A DNA stretch of 39,325 nt from Gammaproteobacteria bacterium. Lineage in GTDB: Bacteria > Pseudomonadota > Gammaproteobacteria > Xanthomonadales > SZUA-36. A model generated the notes under the pieces. It did not search any database, was not told where the DNA came from, and was given only the letters and a program-made list of their open reading frames with translations. The translations under genes and the position numbers were made by a program. Position 1 is the stretch's first letter. Every line of letters begins with the position of its first letter. This document shows, one piece after another, positions 16,673 to 26,120 of this stretch. The stretch lies in assembly GCA_024279945.1 (NCBI GenBank), contig JAJRRA010000021.1:1-39325 (forward strand), given 5' to 3'.

Positions 16673-17878
16673 TTACCACACCCATTTAGGACTCCGGGTG
16701 GCGCCGCGCTGGATTTTCCACAGGTAATAACCGGCAAAGAAACGCTTGGCCCACAACCAGCGCCGGCCTTTGCTTATGGTGGAAACATTACGCGGCGGGC
16801 GCACCGGGTCAGCGACCATGTGAACGGCTTCCTGGCCCATGTCCATAAGACATTCGACCATCAGTTCGTGGCTGGTTTTTTCTTCACCCATTATGTCGGC
16901 AACAATATTTCTGGCCGCCATCTTCGCCATTTGTTCAGTCATGTGGGCAGTTTTAGGGAAGTTTACTGGTACCGGTGTTTCTTCAACCGGTGGCATGGCT
17001 ACTGCGACACCAACCGCATAGAGATTCTCAAAGTCCCTGTGCTGATAATTCGAATCAACGGGAATGAAGCCTTTGGGATTCCCCAGGCCCGGGCTGTCAG
17101 CAATTGCATTGACACCGGCCAGTGGTGGAATAATCATCGAATAGCACGATTCGAAAACCTTCCCGTCAGCAGTTTCAACACCACCTGCCGCAATCCTGCT
17201 TATCGCCGAGGAGGTGAAATAGCGGATGTCCCGCTTCTCCAGTTCACCCTCCATATACTGGCGAATATTACCAAAACCTCCCACCCCAAAATGCCCCAGA
17301 AAGGGTTCAGGTGTTATAAAAGTGATCGGAGCCTTGTGGCATAACTTACGCTTTTTCAGTGCGTGATGTGCTTCGAATGCAAATTCATAAGCCGGCCCCA
17401 GGCAACTGGCTCCGGGTGCGCAGCCCACTACGATGGGGCCTGGGTCACGCAGAAATGCTTGCCATGAGTCGCGCGCCTCCTCTGACTCCGGGGGCGACAT
17501 CAGCGAGTGACCAGGTCCGTCGAATGGACCGAGACCAGGAACTGCTTCATTAGCGCTGCGGTGACCGGTAGCAATTAGCAAATAGTCGTACTTATGGCTC
17601 CCGTCCTCTGTATAAACGCATTTTGAAGAGGGATCGATCCGCGTCACTGATGCCTCAAGAAAATCTATACCCCTGGAGCTGAGCGGTTGCTCCAGGTCAA
17701 ATGAAATATCGCTGATGGTTTTTTGCCCCATAGCGACCCACGGTAGTGATGGAATGAAGGTAAAGCGACGGTCCCTGGAGATCAGCGTAACTTCATGACT
17801 TTCGCGCGGCAGAAGACGACGAAGATCAAAAGCAGCGGTCAAACCACCGAATGACCCGCCGATGACGATGATGCGCAT
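16673..17878 (-). CDS. Sulfide:quinone oxidoreductase-like FAD flavoprotein
   Basis: 401 residues from the ATG at 17878, with GGAGGAATTA as a strong ribosome binding site. A Rossmann FAD motif opens it (VIGGSFGGLTAAFDLRR), followed by the ATG-type motif YDYLLIATGH. VVGCAPGASCLGPAYEFAF resembles the SQR segment that holds a redox Cys, and a second Cys sits near the C-terminus (VECLMDMGQEA); these could form the sulfide-oxidising pair. The C-terminal LWAKRFFAGYYLWKIQRG is amphipathic and could dock to the membrane. The likely reaction is sulfide to sulfane sulfur with reduction of quinone. A type II NADH dehydrogenase is less likely because of the Cys pattern. The dsrE-like gene starts the operon 48 bases upstream. 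Confidence 0.8.
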   Translation of the reverse strand: MRIIVIGGSFGGLTAAFDLRRLLPRESHEVTLISRDRRFTFIPSLPWVAMGQKTISDISFDLEQPLSSRGIDFLEASVTRIDPSSKCVYTEDGSHKYDYLLIATGHRSANEAVPGLGPFDGPGHSLMSPPESEEARDSWQAFLRDPGPIVVGCAPGASCLGPAYEFAFEAHHALKKRKLCHKAPITFITPEPFLGHFGVGGFGNIRQYMEGELEKRDIRYFTSSAISRIAAGGVETADGKVFESCYSMIIPPLAGVNAIADSPGLGNPKGFIPVDSNYQHRDFENLYAVGVAVAMPPVEETPVPVNFPKTAHMTEQMAKMAARNIVADIMGEEKTSHELMVECLMDMGQEAVHMVADPVRPPRNVSTISKGRRWLWAKRFFAGYYLWKIQRGATRSPKWVW

Positions 17879-17926
17879 TTTAATTCCTCCGGTGAAGTTT
17901 TCCTTCTCACGTTTGAGCAAACCAAT

Positions 17927-18277
17927 TCAGAAAATGAGGACCTTATCGGCCTCAACGGTAAGTTGGGCCAGTTCGGGCATGGTGCTGCGCGTTGTTCCTT
18001 GCAGTATCTCTTCATCGCCAATGCCACGGGCATCCATACAGTTGCCGCAAAGCAGCACACGCGCCTGACGAGCTACGCCCCGAATCATTCGTCCCAGATT
18101 GTAATAACCATCCGGTGTAGTCTGGCCGGCCTTGGCACAGATGACGGAATCCGCCATCAGGAAAACTGAGATTTCAGGTTTCGGCTCAGTTTTCAGCAGC
18201 GCCAGAGCCAGCCTCAGGCCATTGAAGCAACGTTCAGTGCCATAGGGAGGATCGTTCAGAATAATACATACTTTCAT
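17927..18277 (-). CDS. DsrE/DsrF-like sulfur-carrier protein
   Basis: 116 residues from the ATG at 18277 (MKVCIILNDPPYGTERCFNGLRLALALL). It has the DsrE/F-like fold pattern: a first strand and PYG loop, then ISVFLMADSVICAKAGQ and the Cys motif VLLCGNCMDARG. In this family the Cys in the second half carries a persulfide in sulfur relay. It leads an apparent operon with the SQR-like gene and lies downstream of a 28-base palindrome. A role in accepting sulfane sulfur made by the flavoprotein fits the context (inference). Confidence 0.82.
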   Translation of the reverse strand: MKVCIILNDPPYGTERCFNGLRLALALLKTEPKPEISVFLMADSVICAKAGQTTPDGYYNLGRMIRGVARQARVLLCGNCMDARGIGDEEILQGTTRSTMPELAQLTVEADKVLIF

Positions 18278-18606
18278 GGCAGGTTCCTGGTGCAAGCCTT
18301 CTTGACTATAAATCACACCTGCCTATTTGCAGGTGTAAGGCTGTTGGATTGAATCGCTCATAGCTAGGAAGAGAGTAATCTATGCCCAGATGAGTTATAA
18401 GGAATAAAAAATTGTTAAATATACTATTCATGTGAATACTTGAATAGTAGAAGATCCCCAGCGAAATATCAACTGTTTTCGAGCAATTGACAGGTACGCT
18501 CGCCCGGGAATGAATATCACCCAGTAAGAGACCGATGCAGTCAATCTGATCGCTTGATGTCAGCGCATCAACGAAATTGAGGCAATCACCATGACCGCTT
18601 GCTGAT
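18278..18606. other. Intergenic region between merA end and dsrE-like start
   Basis: No gene is seen in these 329 bases. They hold a leader hairpin (arms ACACCTGC 18315-18322 and GCAGGTGT 18329-18336) 38 bases before the dsrE-like start, and the palindrome at 18422-18449. No clear terminator for merA was recognised. Confidence 0.6.
18422..18449. promoter_or_regulatory. 28-base palindromic operator candidate upstream of dsrE-sqr
   Basis: Perfect 9-bp arms TACTATTCA (18422-18430) and TGAATAGTA (18441-18449) flank 10 bases. Nested inside is TATTCA-TG-TGAATA (18425-18437... ending at 18438 within the AT-rich core). The half-site matches the one at the start of the ArsR-rhodanese gene. It lies about 145 bases upstream of the dsrE-like start in an AT-rich stretch suited to a promoter. 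Confidence 0.6.
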
Positions 18607-20330
<1,724 letters not shown>

Positions 20331-20340
20331 ATTAAATCTC

Positions 20341-20709
20341 CTATAAAAACAGCGGAACGATTAAATTTACGGCTAGAGACAGGATGATCAGCAGTGTCGA
20401 TACCCACAACACCAGTTTGATAAAACGATCCGACCGGGCTGAGGCACAGTAAGAGCCCTCCGCGCAAGCCCGCCTGGGCTTGAAGTAGACGTACCAATAC
20501 CCGGCTGCCAGGAACAGGAGTGAAGCGGTGATGAAGTACCCCTGATACGGCGCCAGCGCAGTCAGGTTTCCCATCCAGGCGCCGCTGACACCGAGCGTTA
20601 GCAACACGAGTGGTGCAATGCAGCAGGTCGAAGCCAACAGTGCTCCGATCAGACCTCCAGCAGCGAATAAGCGCTTGGAGCCCGCATCCCGGGGGGCAAT
20701 TGAATCCAT
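20341..20709 (-). CDS. merT: Mercuric ion transporter
   Basis: 122 residues with three membrane helices. The Cys pair in the first helix (LLASTCCIAPLVLLTLGVSG) and the pair in the cytoplasmic loop (RRACAEGSYCASARSD) are those of MerT, which carries Hg(II) from MerP to MerA. AAGGGTG precedes the ATG at 20709. First gene of the mer operon, directly downstream of the MerR-controlled promoter. Confidence 0.93.
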   Translation of the reverse strand: MDSIAPRDAGSKRLFAAGGLIGALLASTCCIAPLVLLTLGVSGAWMGNLTALAPYQGYFITASLLFLAAGYWYVYFKPRRACAEGSYCASARSDRFIKLVLWVSTLLIILSLAVNLIVPLFL

Positions 20710-20742
20710 AATTCACCCTTGCTTGTTACTGAGGAAAAGCAG

Positions 20743-20773
20743 ACTATAAAGCCTGTAGCTACTACAGGGTCAA
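20743..20773 (-). promoter_or_regulatory. merTPA promoter with MerR operator
   Basis: On the minus strand: -35 TTGACC (20768-20773), 19-bp spacer, -10 TATAGT (20743-20748). A dyad CCTGTAG (20752-20758) / CTACAGG (20762-20768) fills the spacer. The overlong 19-bp spacer with an internal dyad is the hallmark of MerR-activated promoters. On the plus strand TATAAA (20745-20750) with TTGTTA (20723-20728) may serve merR. Confidence 0.92.
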
Positions 20774-20780
20774 GTGTTTT

Positions 20781-21197
20781 ATGGCAGGTACAATAAGGGA
20801 ATTTCGAATTGGCGAACTATCGAAACGGACAGGCGTAAACATCGAGACCATTCGCTACTACGAGAAAATCGGTGTCATGCCAAACCCGCCCCGCACTCCT
20901 GCCGGGTATCGCGGGTACCGGGAAATTCATCTAAACCGCCTGAGGTTTATCCGGCGCTGCCGCCAACTGGGTTTTTCGATGAACGAAATCCACGCGCTGC
21001 TGACTCTGGTGGACGCAAACCGCTATTCCTGCAGCGAAGTTCAGGCCCTGACGCTCAGACATGCGGAAATGGTGTCAAATAAAATCAGAGACCTGAAACA
21101 GCTGGAGAATGGCCTGAGAGGCATCGCTTCACAGTGTACCGGCGAGCAAGTGCCTGACTGTCCGATCATTGATACTTTGCTGGAGCCCGGGAAATAA
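20781..21197 (+). CDS. merR: Mercury-responsive MerR regulator
   Basis: 138 residues. N-terminal MerR winged helix (FRIGELSKRTGVNIETIRYYEKIGV...RTPAGYRGYRE), a long dimerisation helix, and three Cys in the Hg-binding positions (YSCSEVQ, SQCTGEQVPDCPIID). It represses and, with Hg(II), activates merTPA by untwisting the 19-bp spacer promoter. It is divergent from merT. No ribosome binding site precedes the ATG, and the start is only 7 bases after the -35 element of the opposite promoter, so merR mRNA probably has a very short leader. The stop is TAA. Confidence 0.93.
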   Translation: MAGTIREFRIGELSKRTGVNIETIRYYEKIGVMPNPPRTPAGYRGYREIHLNRLRFIRRCRQLGFSMNEIHALLTLVDANRYSCSEVQALTLRHAEMVSNKIRDLKQLENGLRGIASQCTGEQVPDCPIIDTLLEPGK

Positions 21198-21241
21198 GCC
21201 ATAGCAGTCTGTTTGAGACCCTCGGCAAGTCCGACGGCCTG

Positions 21242-22270
21242 CTAGGCTGATGCTTCGTACCAGGGCCTGGTCCGGTTGACGATCCACACCACTGAAAGCA
21301 TGACCGGGACTTCGACCAGCACACCCACCACGGTGGCCAGGGCGGCGCCGGATTGCAGACCGAATATGCTGATGGCGGTAGCCACGGCAAGCTCAAAGAA
21401 ATTACTCGCGCCAATCAGAGCCGACGGTCCGGCCACACAGTGTTCAACCTTAAATTTCCAATTGAGCCAGTAGGCCAGACCGGAATTGAAATAAACCTGG
21501 ATCAGGATCGGGATTGCCAGCAACAGGATAATGACCGGCTTGGCGATGATCTGGCTACCCTGGAAACCAAACAGGAGCACCAGGGTTAACAACAGGGCGG
21601 ACAATGACAACGGGTGCAGGCGGTCAAGCACGCGCTTCAGTCCGGCTTCACCGTTTTCGCCCCGCAACAGCCATTTGCGCCACAGGCTGGCCGCCAGCAC
21701 CGGCAGCACAATGTAGAGAATAACCGACAATAACAGCGTGTCCCACGGTACGTGAATGGATGAGATGCCCAGCAGCAAGGCAACGATGGGCGCGAAGGCG
21801 AATACCATGATCAGGTCGTTCAAGGCTACCTGAGAAAGTGTAAATCCGGGGCGGCCATCGCTGAGGTTACTCCAGACGAATACCATGGCGGTACACGGCG
21901 CTGCCGCCAGCAGAATCAGTCCGGCAATGTAGCTGTCCAGTTGATCGGCCGGCAACCAGCCTGCAAACAGGTTGCGAATAAAAACCCACGCCAGCAGGGC
22001 CATGGAGAATGGCTTGACGCCCCAGTTAATAAACAGCGTCACACCCACGCCCTTCCAGTGCTGCCTGACTTCCTTCAGTGAATGGAAATCGATTTTGAGC
22101 AACATCGGAAGGATCATCAGCCACACCAACACAGCCACCGGCAGATTGACGCTGGCGATTTCCATTGCCCCCAAAGACTCAAACAAATCCGGTATGATTC
22201 GACCCAATACGATTCCGGCCACGATACACAGCGCCACCCATATACTCAGGTAACGTTCAAAAAACGGCAT
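21242..22270 (-). CDS. acr3: Arsenite efflux transporter, ACR3 family
   Basis: 342 residues with about ten membrane helices. The conserved Cys that binds As(III) is in LAAAPCTAMVFVWSNLSDG, and ALIGASNFFELAVA holds the conserved Glu; both are ACR3 landmarks. It expels arsenite from the cytoplasm. The gene overlaps the end of arsC by 25 bases, so they are translated together. It is convergent with merR, and the 44 bases between them hold only an imperfect hairpin. Confidence 0.93.
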   Translation of the reverse strand: MPFFERYLSIWVALCIVAGIVLGRIIPDLFESLGAMEIASVNLPVAVLVWLMILPMLLKIDFHSLKEVRQHWKGVGVTLFINWGVKPFSMALLAWVFIRNLFAGWLPADQLDSYIAGLILLAAAPCTAMVFVWSNLSDGRPGFTLSQVALNDLIMVFAFAPIVALLLGISSIHVPWDTLLLSVILYIVLPVLAASLWRKWLLRGENGEAGLKRVLDRLHPLSLSALLLTLVLLFGFQGSQIIAKPVIILLLAIPILIQVYFNSGLAYWLNWKFKVEHCVAGPSALIGASNFFELAVATAISIFGLQSGAALATVVGVLVEVPVMLSVVWIVNRTRPWYEASA

Positions 22271-22770
22271 TTCCGCACTGGCCGAGCGCCGGCCGGCAGC
22301 TTCGCATTGAACACTAATTCATTAACTCCTTTTAGCCTGGGTTCATTTAATTGGCTAAGTAGATCCCATACTCTTCTCTCAATTTCATCGCGTGTCAGTC
22401 GAAACTCCTGCATGATTTCTTCATCTGTTCCGCTGGCTTGCGCCGGATCGGTCAGAGGCCAGTGCATCTTCTTTACCGTGGAAGGCAGCACCGGACACAG
22501 TTCATCAGCATGACCACAAACGGTTACGACCAGATCAGCGCTTTGCAACAGGGCATCGTGCACGATGGTGGACTCCTGGGCGGAAATATCGATTCCAGCC
22601 TCACGCATAACCACAATGGCTCGAGGATTCTTGCCATGAGCCTCAATACCAGCCGACCTGGCTTCAACCCGGTCTCCGCCAAGGCGGCGGGTCCAGCCTT
22701 CCGCCATCTGGGAACGGCAGGAATTTCCAGTGCATAAATAGAGAATATTTACCACGTCACGCACATACAT
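22246..22770 (-). CDS. arsC: Arsenate reductase, low-molecular-weight phosphatase type
   Basis: 174 residues. The CX5R phosphatase loop is LYLCTGNSCRSQMAEGW, and GHADELCPVLP carries the further Cys expected for the thioredoxin-coupled ArsC type. It reduces arsenate to arsenite for export by ACR3. The C-terminus is longer than in typical ArsC by about 30 residues because its reading frame runs into the acr3 start. A GTG a few codons in could be the true start. It overlaps arsR by 14 bases. Confidence 0.9.
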   Translation of the reverse strand: MYVRDVVNILYLCTGNSCRSQMAEGWTRRLGGDRVEARSAGIEAHGKNPRAIVVMREAGIDISAQESTIVHDALLQSADLVVTVCGHADELCPVLPSTVKKMHWPLTDPAQASGTDEEIMQEFRLTRDEIERRVWDLLSQLNEPRLKGVNELVFNAKLPAGARPVRKCRFLNVT

Positions 22771-23110
22771 TCTCCGGGCGATTGTTCATCTGTTGCAGTC
22801 GTTCCCTGTCGCCTTTGAAAGCACTCAATCCGATAAGCTGATCAAAAACCTGCCGGATAATTTTGCTCGACCAGGCCGGAAGGCCGGGATGGATCCGGTA
22901 GTGCATCCAGGTGCCTGCCCTGCGTGCTTCAACCACGCCGGCTTCTCGCATCAGCGCCAGATGGCGTGAAATCTTTGGTTGCGATTCCCTGAGTGAATAA
23001 GTTAGTTCGCAGACGCAGAGTTCGCCTTCCGCCTGAATAAGCATGAGTACACGCAAACGGGTCGGATCAGAAAGGATGCTGAAGAGATCATCAGGTTTCA
23101 TCATACACAT
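22757..23110 (-). CDS. arsR: Arsenic-responsive ArsR repressor
   Basis: About 117 residues from the ATG at 23110 (MCMMKPDDLFSILSDPTRLRVL), with AAAGG 11 bases upstream. The frame opens up to 23146, but that stretch coincides with the operator palindrome, so the shorter form is more likely. The As(III)-binding pair is in ELCVCELTYSL, followed by the recognition helix SQPKISRHLALMREAG. It represses the arsR-arsC-acr3 operon until arsenite binds. Confidence 0.9.
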   Translation of the reverse strand: MCMMKPDDLFSILSDPTRLRVLMLIQAEGELCVCELTYSLRESQPKISRHLALMREAGVVEARRAGTWMHYRIHPGLPAWSSKIIRQVFDQLIGLSAFKGDRERLQQMNNRPENVCA

Positions 23111-23114
23111 TATT

Positions 23115-23150
23115 ATATATGCCTTTACGTATATATGGAAAGACATATAT
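23115..23150. promoter_or_regulatory. 36-base near-perfect palindrome, ars operator
   Basis: The sequence starts ATATATGCCTTTACG and its second half reads as the reverse complement with only four mismatched pairs. It sits directly upstream of arsR, where ArsR operators lie. The AT-rich ends (TATAAT-like on the minus strand near 23113-23118) may be the promoter. Confidence 0.75.
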
Positions 23151-23254
23151 TACTTGACTTATTCCAGGGCCAAAGGAACTAAGCGTAGAAGTCGCGGTCT
23201 CTGACACCGGTATGACATGACAAGTGACCTGAATTAATATACTCTGCGCGTCCT

Positions 23255-23581
23255 ATGCGATTAATAATTTGCCAAATCCTTGTGATTGCCGTGCTCTTTA
23301 TGAGTACCGAAGGTGCGTGGGATATGGCGAATGAATCACATCCTCACAGTGACAAGCTTGCCCACCAGGTCGATGAAGACCAGCAGGCGCCCATTGATCC
23401 GGACCCACTTTCCGACGGCAACGGCAGCCACTGTGAGCACTTGTGCTACGGCCATCTGACCAGTATCACTGCAGACACATCTCATTTTGGCCTGCCTGCC
23501 CCCGGCGGCTATTTTGCGTTCCATTCAACTCCGCTTTCCAGCCGTTTACAGGCGCCCCCTACTCCTCCCCCGAACATCTGA
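23255..23581 (+). CDS. Small secreted His-rich protein, CzcI/CopL-like
   Basis: 108 residues with a signal peptide (MRLIICQILVIAVLFMSTEGA). The mature part is rich in His, Asp and Cys (ESHPHSDK, GSHCEHLCYGHL) and ends in a Pro-rich stretch. This layout, and its place right before a czcCBA operon, matches CzcI/CopL-type small periplasmic metal proteins, which help regulate efflux. Sequence identity within that group is low, so this is partly a context call. Confidence 0.6.
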   Translation: MRLIICQILVIAVLFMSTEGAWDMANESHPHSDKLAHQVDEDQQAPIDPDPLSDGNGSHCEHLCYGHLTSITADTSHFGLPAPGGYFAFHSTPLSSRLQAPPTPPPNI

Positions 23582-23655
23582 GTTTCCTGCTCTGACACCC
23601 GGGTGCCTGATTGACAGGCGCTCATTTCGATTTACTGTACCTGGAAGATAAAAAT

Positions 23656-24933
23656 ATGCGAAGACTGAACCCTGGCCTGGCGGCATTGCTGGGCTGCCTG
23701 CTATTTACCGCGCCGTTCAATATGCTGGCGACCGAAAATAGCGTGAGCAACGATGCGCCGGCCATTGAAATATATACCGATCCTGCTCTGATCGCCTTTA
23801 TGCAATCCGTGGTTGAAACAAACCCACGGGTTCAAGCCGCCCGTTCAGCAGTCGAGGCAAGCCGGGCACTGGAATCGGCTGCCGCACGCCCTTTGTACAA
23901 TCCCGAAATTGAAGCTGATTATGAAAATGCCGTGGATGATACCTGGTATCTGGGCATAGGCCAGACTCTGGACTGGACGGGCAAACGCAAGGCACGCGGT
24001 CGGGTCGCCACCTCGGACCGACTTGCCATCGCGGCTCAATACCTTGCCGTGCGGCGGTCCGTAACCGTTGAACTGCTCTCAGGTCTGGCCCTATATCAAA
24101 CCGGGAAGGAACGCGATGCCCTGGCTGCCGAGCGGGTACGACTCATGTACGACTTTGAAAATCTGGCTCAACAGCGCCTGGATGCAGGCGATCTGAACCA
24201 GGTTGAAGCCGACCTGGCCACACTGTCCCATACAGACGCTCAGATAAAAAAAGCAACCGCCGCTGCCAATCTAGCCGAAGCCCGGCAGGCAGTGCGTAAT
24301 CTGACCATCAACTCAACACCGGATCAGTGGCCATCGATTGAAACCCGCTTACCCTTGATTCCAGCGAACGCAAATCCGCAAGAGCTGGTGCTGGCCCTGC
24401 CGGAAGTCCGGGCAGCTCAACGCCGGGTGGAAGCAGCCAATGCCCTGGTGCAACTGCGTGAACGCGAGCAACGGCCCGATCCAACGGTGAGCCTGCGAGG
24501 CGGGCGTGAAGATCGCTCCAATCTGGTCGGCGTCACCCTGTCGATTCCGCTCTATATACGAAATCGCTTCAAATTTGAAACAAGTGCCGCAGCCGCTGAA
24601 CGCGATCAGGCCCAGCAAATCGCCGATGACCTCATACGCCGCGCCTACGCACGATACATCAGCGCATCTGAACGATACGGCTATTCCCGTGAGGCCTGGC
24701 AAAGTTGGGAACAGACCGGACAAGTCAGTCTGCAACGACAGGGCGATCTTTTGCAGCGTCTGTGGGAGGCCGGAGAACTTAGCACCACTGATTTCCTGGT
24801 TCAGTTACGGTAAACCCTGGATACACGCGAAAGCGCCCTGGAACTAAGGCAAACCATGTGGCGTGCCTGGTTTGAATGGCTGGCGGCTTCCGGACAAGTA
24901 GACAAATGGCTGGGACGGGAGGAAACATCATGA
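23656..24933 (+). pseudogene. czcC: Outer-membrane efflux protein CzcC/TolC-like, interrupted by in-frame TAA
   Basis: The frame runs from ATG 23656 (signal peptide MRRLNPGLAALLGCLLF...) through a TolC-family outer-membrane factor typical of CzcC (EASRALESAAARPLYNPEIEADYENAVDDTWYLGIGQTLDWTGKR). A TAA at 24811-24813 follows VQLR. Translation then continues in the same frame for 39 more codons (TLDTRESALELRQTM...WLGREETS) to a TGA at 24931, which overlaps the start of czcB. A CAA-to-TAA change (Gln in the family pattern LRQTLDTRESALEL) explains it. The truncated product would lack the last helix of the alpha-barrel. It could be a mutated gene, a sequencing error, or a site of readthrough. Confidence 0.85.
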
Positions 24934-26111
24934 GACTTTCCCTACCTGAATTTCCGATGGAGACAAATGTAATGAATTTTTTTAAATTTGGGGCGTTATG
25001 CCTGGTGCTGACATTTAGTTCGCCCCTGGTTCTGGCGGCGAAAGATCACGATGCTGAGGGCCAGGCTGATGGTGAAGGCGATCATGAACAAAGCGCTCTG
25101 GTGCTTTCCACAGATGAGCGCAGGACAGCAGGAATCAGCATCGACCGAGTGGGTCCACACGCCCTGGCAGAAACACTCCGGGTATCCGCTGAAGTTGTCA
25201 TCAACGCATATCAGTCAGCACGTGTAACGCCACGAATCCAGGCACAGGTTTTAGCACGACATGTTCGACTCGGTGATCCTGTGGAGGCCGGACAGGCACT
25301 GGTGACTTTATCCAGTGTAGCAATGGCCGAAGCCCAGGGCAGCCTAATCGTCGCCGACCGGGAATGGCAGCGTGTGAAAAAGCTGGGTCGCAAGGTAGTG
25401 GCTGAACGCCGCTACACCGAAGCACAGGTTGCCCGACAGCAGGCCTTCGCGAAAGTATTGGCCTACGGCATGCAGGAAGCGCAGGCCATCGAACTGCTGC
25501 AGTCCGGAGATGCAACAAAAGCAACCGGTGAATTTGATTTACTGGCGCCTATCGCCGGCACTGTCCTGCAAGATGATTTTATCGTTGGTGAGCTGATTGA
25601 ACCCGGTCGCGTCCTGATCGATATCAGTGACGAATCCATCCTGTGGGTGGAAGCCCGTGTAATTCCCAGTACGCTGTCCAGCATTGAAGTCGGCGCGCCG
25701 GCACGGGTCAGTTCCAATGGCATGGACTGGATCGAGGGTGAGGTCATACAACTTCATCATCAATTGAACGAAACCACACGCACCCAGGGAATCCGCATTG
25801 CGATCAAAAATACCAGCGACCAGATTCACCCGGGCCAGTTTGCCGAAGTGGAACTCGTCACCGGTGCACGTTCGCCGGTACTTGCTGTTCCCAATGAGTC
25901 CCTGACCCTGATCAAGGGCGTTCCAACCGTCTTCAAATTCGAAGACGGTATCGGGTTTCATGCCGAAGGGGTGGAAATTGGACCAAGTATAGGTGGCTGG
26001 ACAGAGATCCATAGCGGGCTCGAAGAGGGTGAAGAAATTGCAGTCAGCGGCATATTCCATCTCAAATCATTACTGCTCAAGTCTTCGCTCGGCGAAGGCC
26101 ACGCACACTAG
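24930..26111 (+). CDS. czcB: Periplasmic adaptor of RND metal efflux pump (CzcB-like)
   Basis: 393 residues from ATG 24930, with GGGAGG 7 bases before it; ATG 24972, with its own GGAG and directly at the signal peptide (MNFFKFGALCLVLTF), is an alternative. It is a membrane-fusion (HlyD-type) protein: lipoyl-like halves flank a coiled coil (VARHVRLGDPVEAGQALVTL and FDLLAPIAGTVLQDDF), then a beta-barrel (VEARVIPSTL) and membrane-proximal domain. The N-terminus of the mature form is rich in His and Asp (KDHDAEGQADGEGDHE), which may bind metal. It joins CzcA and CzcC. Confidence 0.9.
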   Translation: MRLSLPEFPMETNVMNFFKFGALCLVLTFSSPLVLAAKDHDAEGQADGEGDHEQSALVLSTDERRTAGISIDRVGPHALAETLRVSAEVVINAYQSARVTPRIQAQVLARHVRLGDPVEAGQALVTLSSVAMAEAQGSLIVADREWQRVKKLGRKVVAERRYTEAQVARQQAFAKVLAYGMQEAQAIELLQSGDATKATGEFDLLAPIAGTVLQDDFIVGELIEPGRVLIDISDESILWVEARVIPSTLSSIEVGAPARVSSNGMDWIEGEVIQLHHQLNETTRTQGIRIAIKNTSDQIHPGQFAEVELVTGARSPVLAVPNESLTLIKGVPTVFKFEDGIGFHAEGVEIGPSIGGWTEIHSGLEEGEEIAVSGIFHLKSLLLKSSLGEGHAH

Positions 26112-26120
26112 GAGTTCATG

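Noticed and set aside
16412-17344. Plus-strand frame over the ArsR-rhodanese and SQR-like genes
   Set aside because: It spans two real genes on the other strand and lacks recognisable motifs.
16673-17878. Type II NADH dehydrogenase
   Set aside because: The GASCxGPAYEF segment and the C-terminal Cys fit SQR-like proteins, and the neighbours are sulfur genes.
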